DNA from: Longimicrobiales bacterium
GTDB taxonomy: Bacteria; Gemmatimonadota; Gemmatimonadetes; Longimicrobiales; Gaopeijiaceae
Direction: 5' to 3'
NCBI GenBank assembly: GCA_028284495.1
Contig: JANQRP010000035.1
Span: 1 to 64,000 of the forward strand
Length of the DNA: 64,000 nt
Shown here: positions 62,413 through 64,000 of the stretch, piece after piece
Layout: the number at the start of each line of letters is the position of its first letter
Position numbering within the stretch: the stretch's first letter is position 1
Program-made: the position numbers and the translations under genes
Notes under the pieces: model-generated
Database searches by the model: none
The model's input: the letters and a program-made list of their open reading frames with translations, nothing else
Told to the model about the DNA's origin: nothing

Positions 62413-63087
62413 TCAGGGCCGCCAGGCCTCCCCCGACCAGCACATCTCCCAGAACTGCCACTCGTAGCGCGACGACAGGGTGAAGATGCGCTCGAGGCGG
62501 GCACGCTTCGCTGCCGATGCGCCCTCGGCCTCGCGGTCGAGTTCGGCGCGCAGCCAATCCGCCGCCCCGGCGAACTCGTCGGAGGTGTACATCGCGACCC
62601 AGTCCGCGTAGCGCGCGTCGGGCGACGTGCCCCACGACGCCATCTCGCGCGCGACGAAGAGGTAGCCCCAGGCGCACGGAAGCAGCGCCGCGAGCAGATC
62701 CGCCAGGTCACCGTCCGCGGAGGTGCGCACCAGGAAGTCGGTGTACGCACGGGTCGTGGGCCACATCGGCTCCGCTTCCAGCTCCTCCTCCGAGATGCCG
62801 AATCGCTTCGCGTAGCTTCGGTGAAGCGCCATCTCGGTGTTGAGCGTCATGTCGAGGACGCCGGCGTACCACGACATCGCCGCGAGCCGGTCGGCCTTGG
62901 CGACCGCCCAGGCGAAGATCCGCGCGAACTCCTTCAGGTAGAGGTAGTCCTGCCGCACCCAGCGAGCGAAACGCTCTTCGTCGAGGGTGCCGTCGGCGAT
63001 TCCGCGCACGAAGGGGTGATCGAGCTGAGCGCGCCAGATCGGATCGGCCGCGTCGCGAAGGGCGTCGGAGATGGAGGAAGTCGTCAT
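62413..63087 (-). CDS. TenA-family protein (thiaminase II-like)
   Basis: A 224-residue all-helical TenA protein. Family features are HPFVRGIADGTLDEERFARW, QDYLYLKEFARIFAWAVAKA, the active-site Cys in LLPCAWGYLFVA and the C-terminal YEWQFWEMCW with the catalytic Glu. TenA-C enzymes hydrolyse aminopyrimidines for thiamine salvage. No thiamine gene or TPP riboswitch is seen here, so another role in the HEME-oxygenase-like superfamily is possible. The frame is open 42 codons upstream, but ATG at 63085-63087 starts the domain (MTTSSISDALRD). Confidence 0.9.
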   Translation of the reverse strand: MTTSSISDALRDAADPIWRAQLDHPFVRGIADGTLDEERFARWVRQDYLYLKEFARIFAWAVAKADRLAAMSWYAGVLDMTLNTEMALHRSYAKRFGISEEELEAEPMWPTTRAYTDFLVRTSADGDLADLLAALLPCAWGYLFVAREMASWGTSPDARYADWVAMYTSDEFAGAADWLRAELDREAEGASAAKRARLERIFTLSSRYEWQFWEMCWSGEAWRP

Positions 63088-63136
63088 GGCCCCAAGTCTA
63101 CGCCGTCGGGCGCTCCCGGTCAGCGTCGGCGGCGCC

Positions 63137-63165
63137 TTCCACCCCCTCCGGCCGGGGCCTACCTT
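63137..63165 (+). promoter_or_regulatory. Candidate promoter of asnS
   Basis: TTCCAC (63137-63142), 17 bp, TACCTT (63160-63165), 38 bp before the asnS ATG. It resembles the bS6-bS18 promoter (TTCCTA-N17-TACCTT). Confidence 0.5.
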
Positions 63166-63203
63166 CCCTCTTTCGGCCCCCTCCGACCCCGATCCGAACC
63201 TGC

Positions 63204-64000
63204 ATGTCCGCATTCACCGAAGTCACCGACCTCAAGGACCACGCCGGCGAGACCGTTCGCGTGGCCGGATGGGTGGACGCGACCCGCTCTCACGGGAAGG
63301 TCGCCTTCGCGGTGATCCGGGACGGGACCGGAGTGGTCCAGTGCGTGTTCCTCGAGAAGCAGCTCGAGGCGCCCGTCTGGGAGGCGCACGCCACGCTCAC
63401 CCAGGAGAGCTCGGTGATCGTCGAGGGTGAGGTGAAGCTCGACGACCGCGCGCCCGGCGGGGTGGAACTCGGCGTGACCGGCCTCGAGGTCGTCCAGATC
63501 GCCGAGGAGTATCCGATCCAGCCGAAGGAGCACGGGGTCGATTTCCTGCTCGACCACCGGCACCTCTGGCTGCGATCCTCCATGCAGCGCGCCGGGCTCC
63601 GGGTCCGACACGAGGTTCAGCAGGCCATCGCGGACTTCTTCTACGATCGCGGATTCACGCGCATCGACACGCCGATCCTGACCGGCTCGATCGGCGAGCA
63701 CGCCGGCACGCTCTTCTCGACCGACTATTTCGGCGAGAACGCGTACCTTGCGCAGACCGGCCAGCTCTACGTCGAGACGGCCTGCCCCGCGTTCCGGAAG
63801 GTGTACTGCTTCGGCCCGACCTTCCGCGCCGAGAAGTCCAAGACGCGCCGCCACCTGACCGAATTCTGGATGGTGGAGCCGGAGGTCGCCTTCGCCGACT
63901 CGAACGACAACATGCGTCTCCAGGAGGATTTCGTACGCTACGTCGTCGGACGCGCCGTCGAGCGCTGCGCCGAGGAGCTCGAGGTGCTCGAGCGGGACGT
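63204..64000 (+). CDS. asnS: Asparaginyl-tRNA synthetase, truncated by the window edge
   Basis: The first 265 codons of a class IIb synthetase, open to the end of the window. The OB-fold anticodon domain (about 1-105) has VRVAGWVDATRSHGKVAFAV and FAVIRDGTGVVQCV. The catalytic domain begins FLLDHRHLWLRS and carries class II motif 2 as FGPTFRAEKSKTRRHLTEFW then MVEPE. The EKSKTRRHLTEFW form is typical of AsnS, not AspRS. ATG 63204 starts the OB fold. It is divergent from the TenA gene. Presence of AsnS implies direct Asn-tRNA charging. Confidence 0.94.
   Translation, partial: MSAFTEVTDLKDHAGETVRVAGWVDATRSHGKVAFAVIRDGTGVVQCVFLEKQLEAPVWEAHATLTQESSVIVEGEVKLDDRAPGGVELGVTGLEVVQIAEEYPIQPKEHGVDFLLDHRHLWLRSSMQRAGLRVRHEVQQAIADFFYDRGFTRIDTPILTGSIGEHAGTLFSTDYFGENAYLAQTGQLYVETACPAFRKVYCFGPTFRAEKSKTRRHLTEFWMVEPEVAFADSNDNMRLQEDFVRYVVGRAVERCAEELEVLERD

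Noticed and set aside
63088..63203. Possible TPP riboswitch before the TenA gene
   Set aside because: The minus-strand leader lacks the CTGAGA and other conserved TPP aptamer blocks.

Overview
The window is a high-GC (roughly two thirds G+C), gene-dense bacterial chromosome segment with no tRNA, rRNA, insertion sequence, phage or CRISPR feature that I can see. Gene content (meso-DAP-type MurE, Wza/Wzc polysaccharide export, FtsQAZ) points to a diderm bacterium. The dcw gene order, the ribosomal block and the overall style resemble Gemmatimonadota. That placement is inference from gene content only.

Region 1 (1-20,689) is an extracellular polysaccharide locus. In order it holds a GT2 glycosyltransferase, an MBOAT/SGNH acyl-transfer pair, a decayed methyltransferase, two exported proteins ending in near-duplicate cytochrome c domains (one on a PQQ-type sugar dehydrogenase, one on a beta-helix), then a tightly overlapping operon of O-antigen-ligase-like polymerase/ligase, polysaccharide deacetylase, ATP-grasp enzyme, GT4 and membrane GT2. 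After that come an initiating sugar-phosphate transferase, a sigma-54-dependent response regulator on the minus strand, a Wzc-like co-polymerase/tyrosine kinase and a Wza-like export protein. Four GG-N10-GC (or AG-N10-GC) sigma-54-like promoters, all with the same TTGCA -12 block, lie in intergenic DNA before four of these transcription units. The resident activator is therefore a good candidate to control the whole locus.

Region 2 (20,748-30,623) is housekeeping: ychF, a single ORF fusing ribosomal proteins bS6 and bS18 through a poly-acidic linker, a DUF2232-like membrane protein, rplI, rsfS, a protein resembling a tyrosine-kinase ATPase that has lost its P-loop, smc, a DAHP synthase and a YraN-family gene.

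Region 3 (30,688-37,343) holds an orphan sensor kinase, a glycerophosphodiesterase plus a small membrane protein transcribed leftward, a DUF4097 adhesin-like protein, a 4HBT thioesterase and a secreted TPR protein.

Region 4 (37,380-60,597) opens with an intrinsic terminator and a promoter followed by four 10-bp-spaced MraZ boxes. It then runs through an almost gapless division and cell wall cluster: mraZ, rsmH, ftsL, ftsI (with PASTA), murE, murF, mraY, murD, ftsW, murG, murC, ftsQ, ftsA, ftsZ. A lipoprotein M23 peptidase, a VWA-like membrane protein, ftsY and recG follow. murB and ddl are absent from the cluster.

Region 5 (60,598-64,000) has a carotenoid/retinol-type FAD oxidoreductase, a TenA-family protein on the minus strand and the start of asnS, cut by the window edge.

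The most unusual items are the sigma-54-linked polysaccharide locus with paired heme-bearing exoproteins, the bS6-bS18 fusion, and the P-loop-less kinase homologue beside smc.
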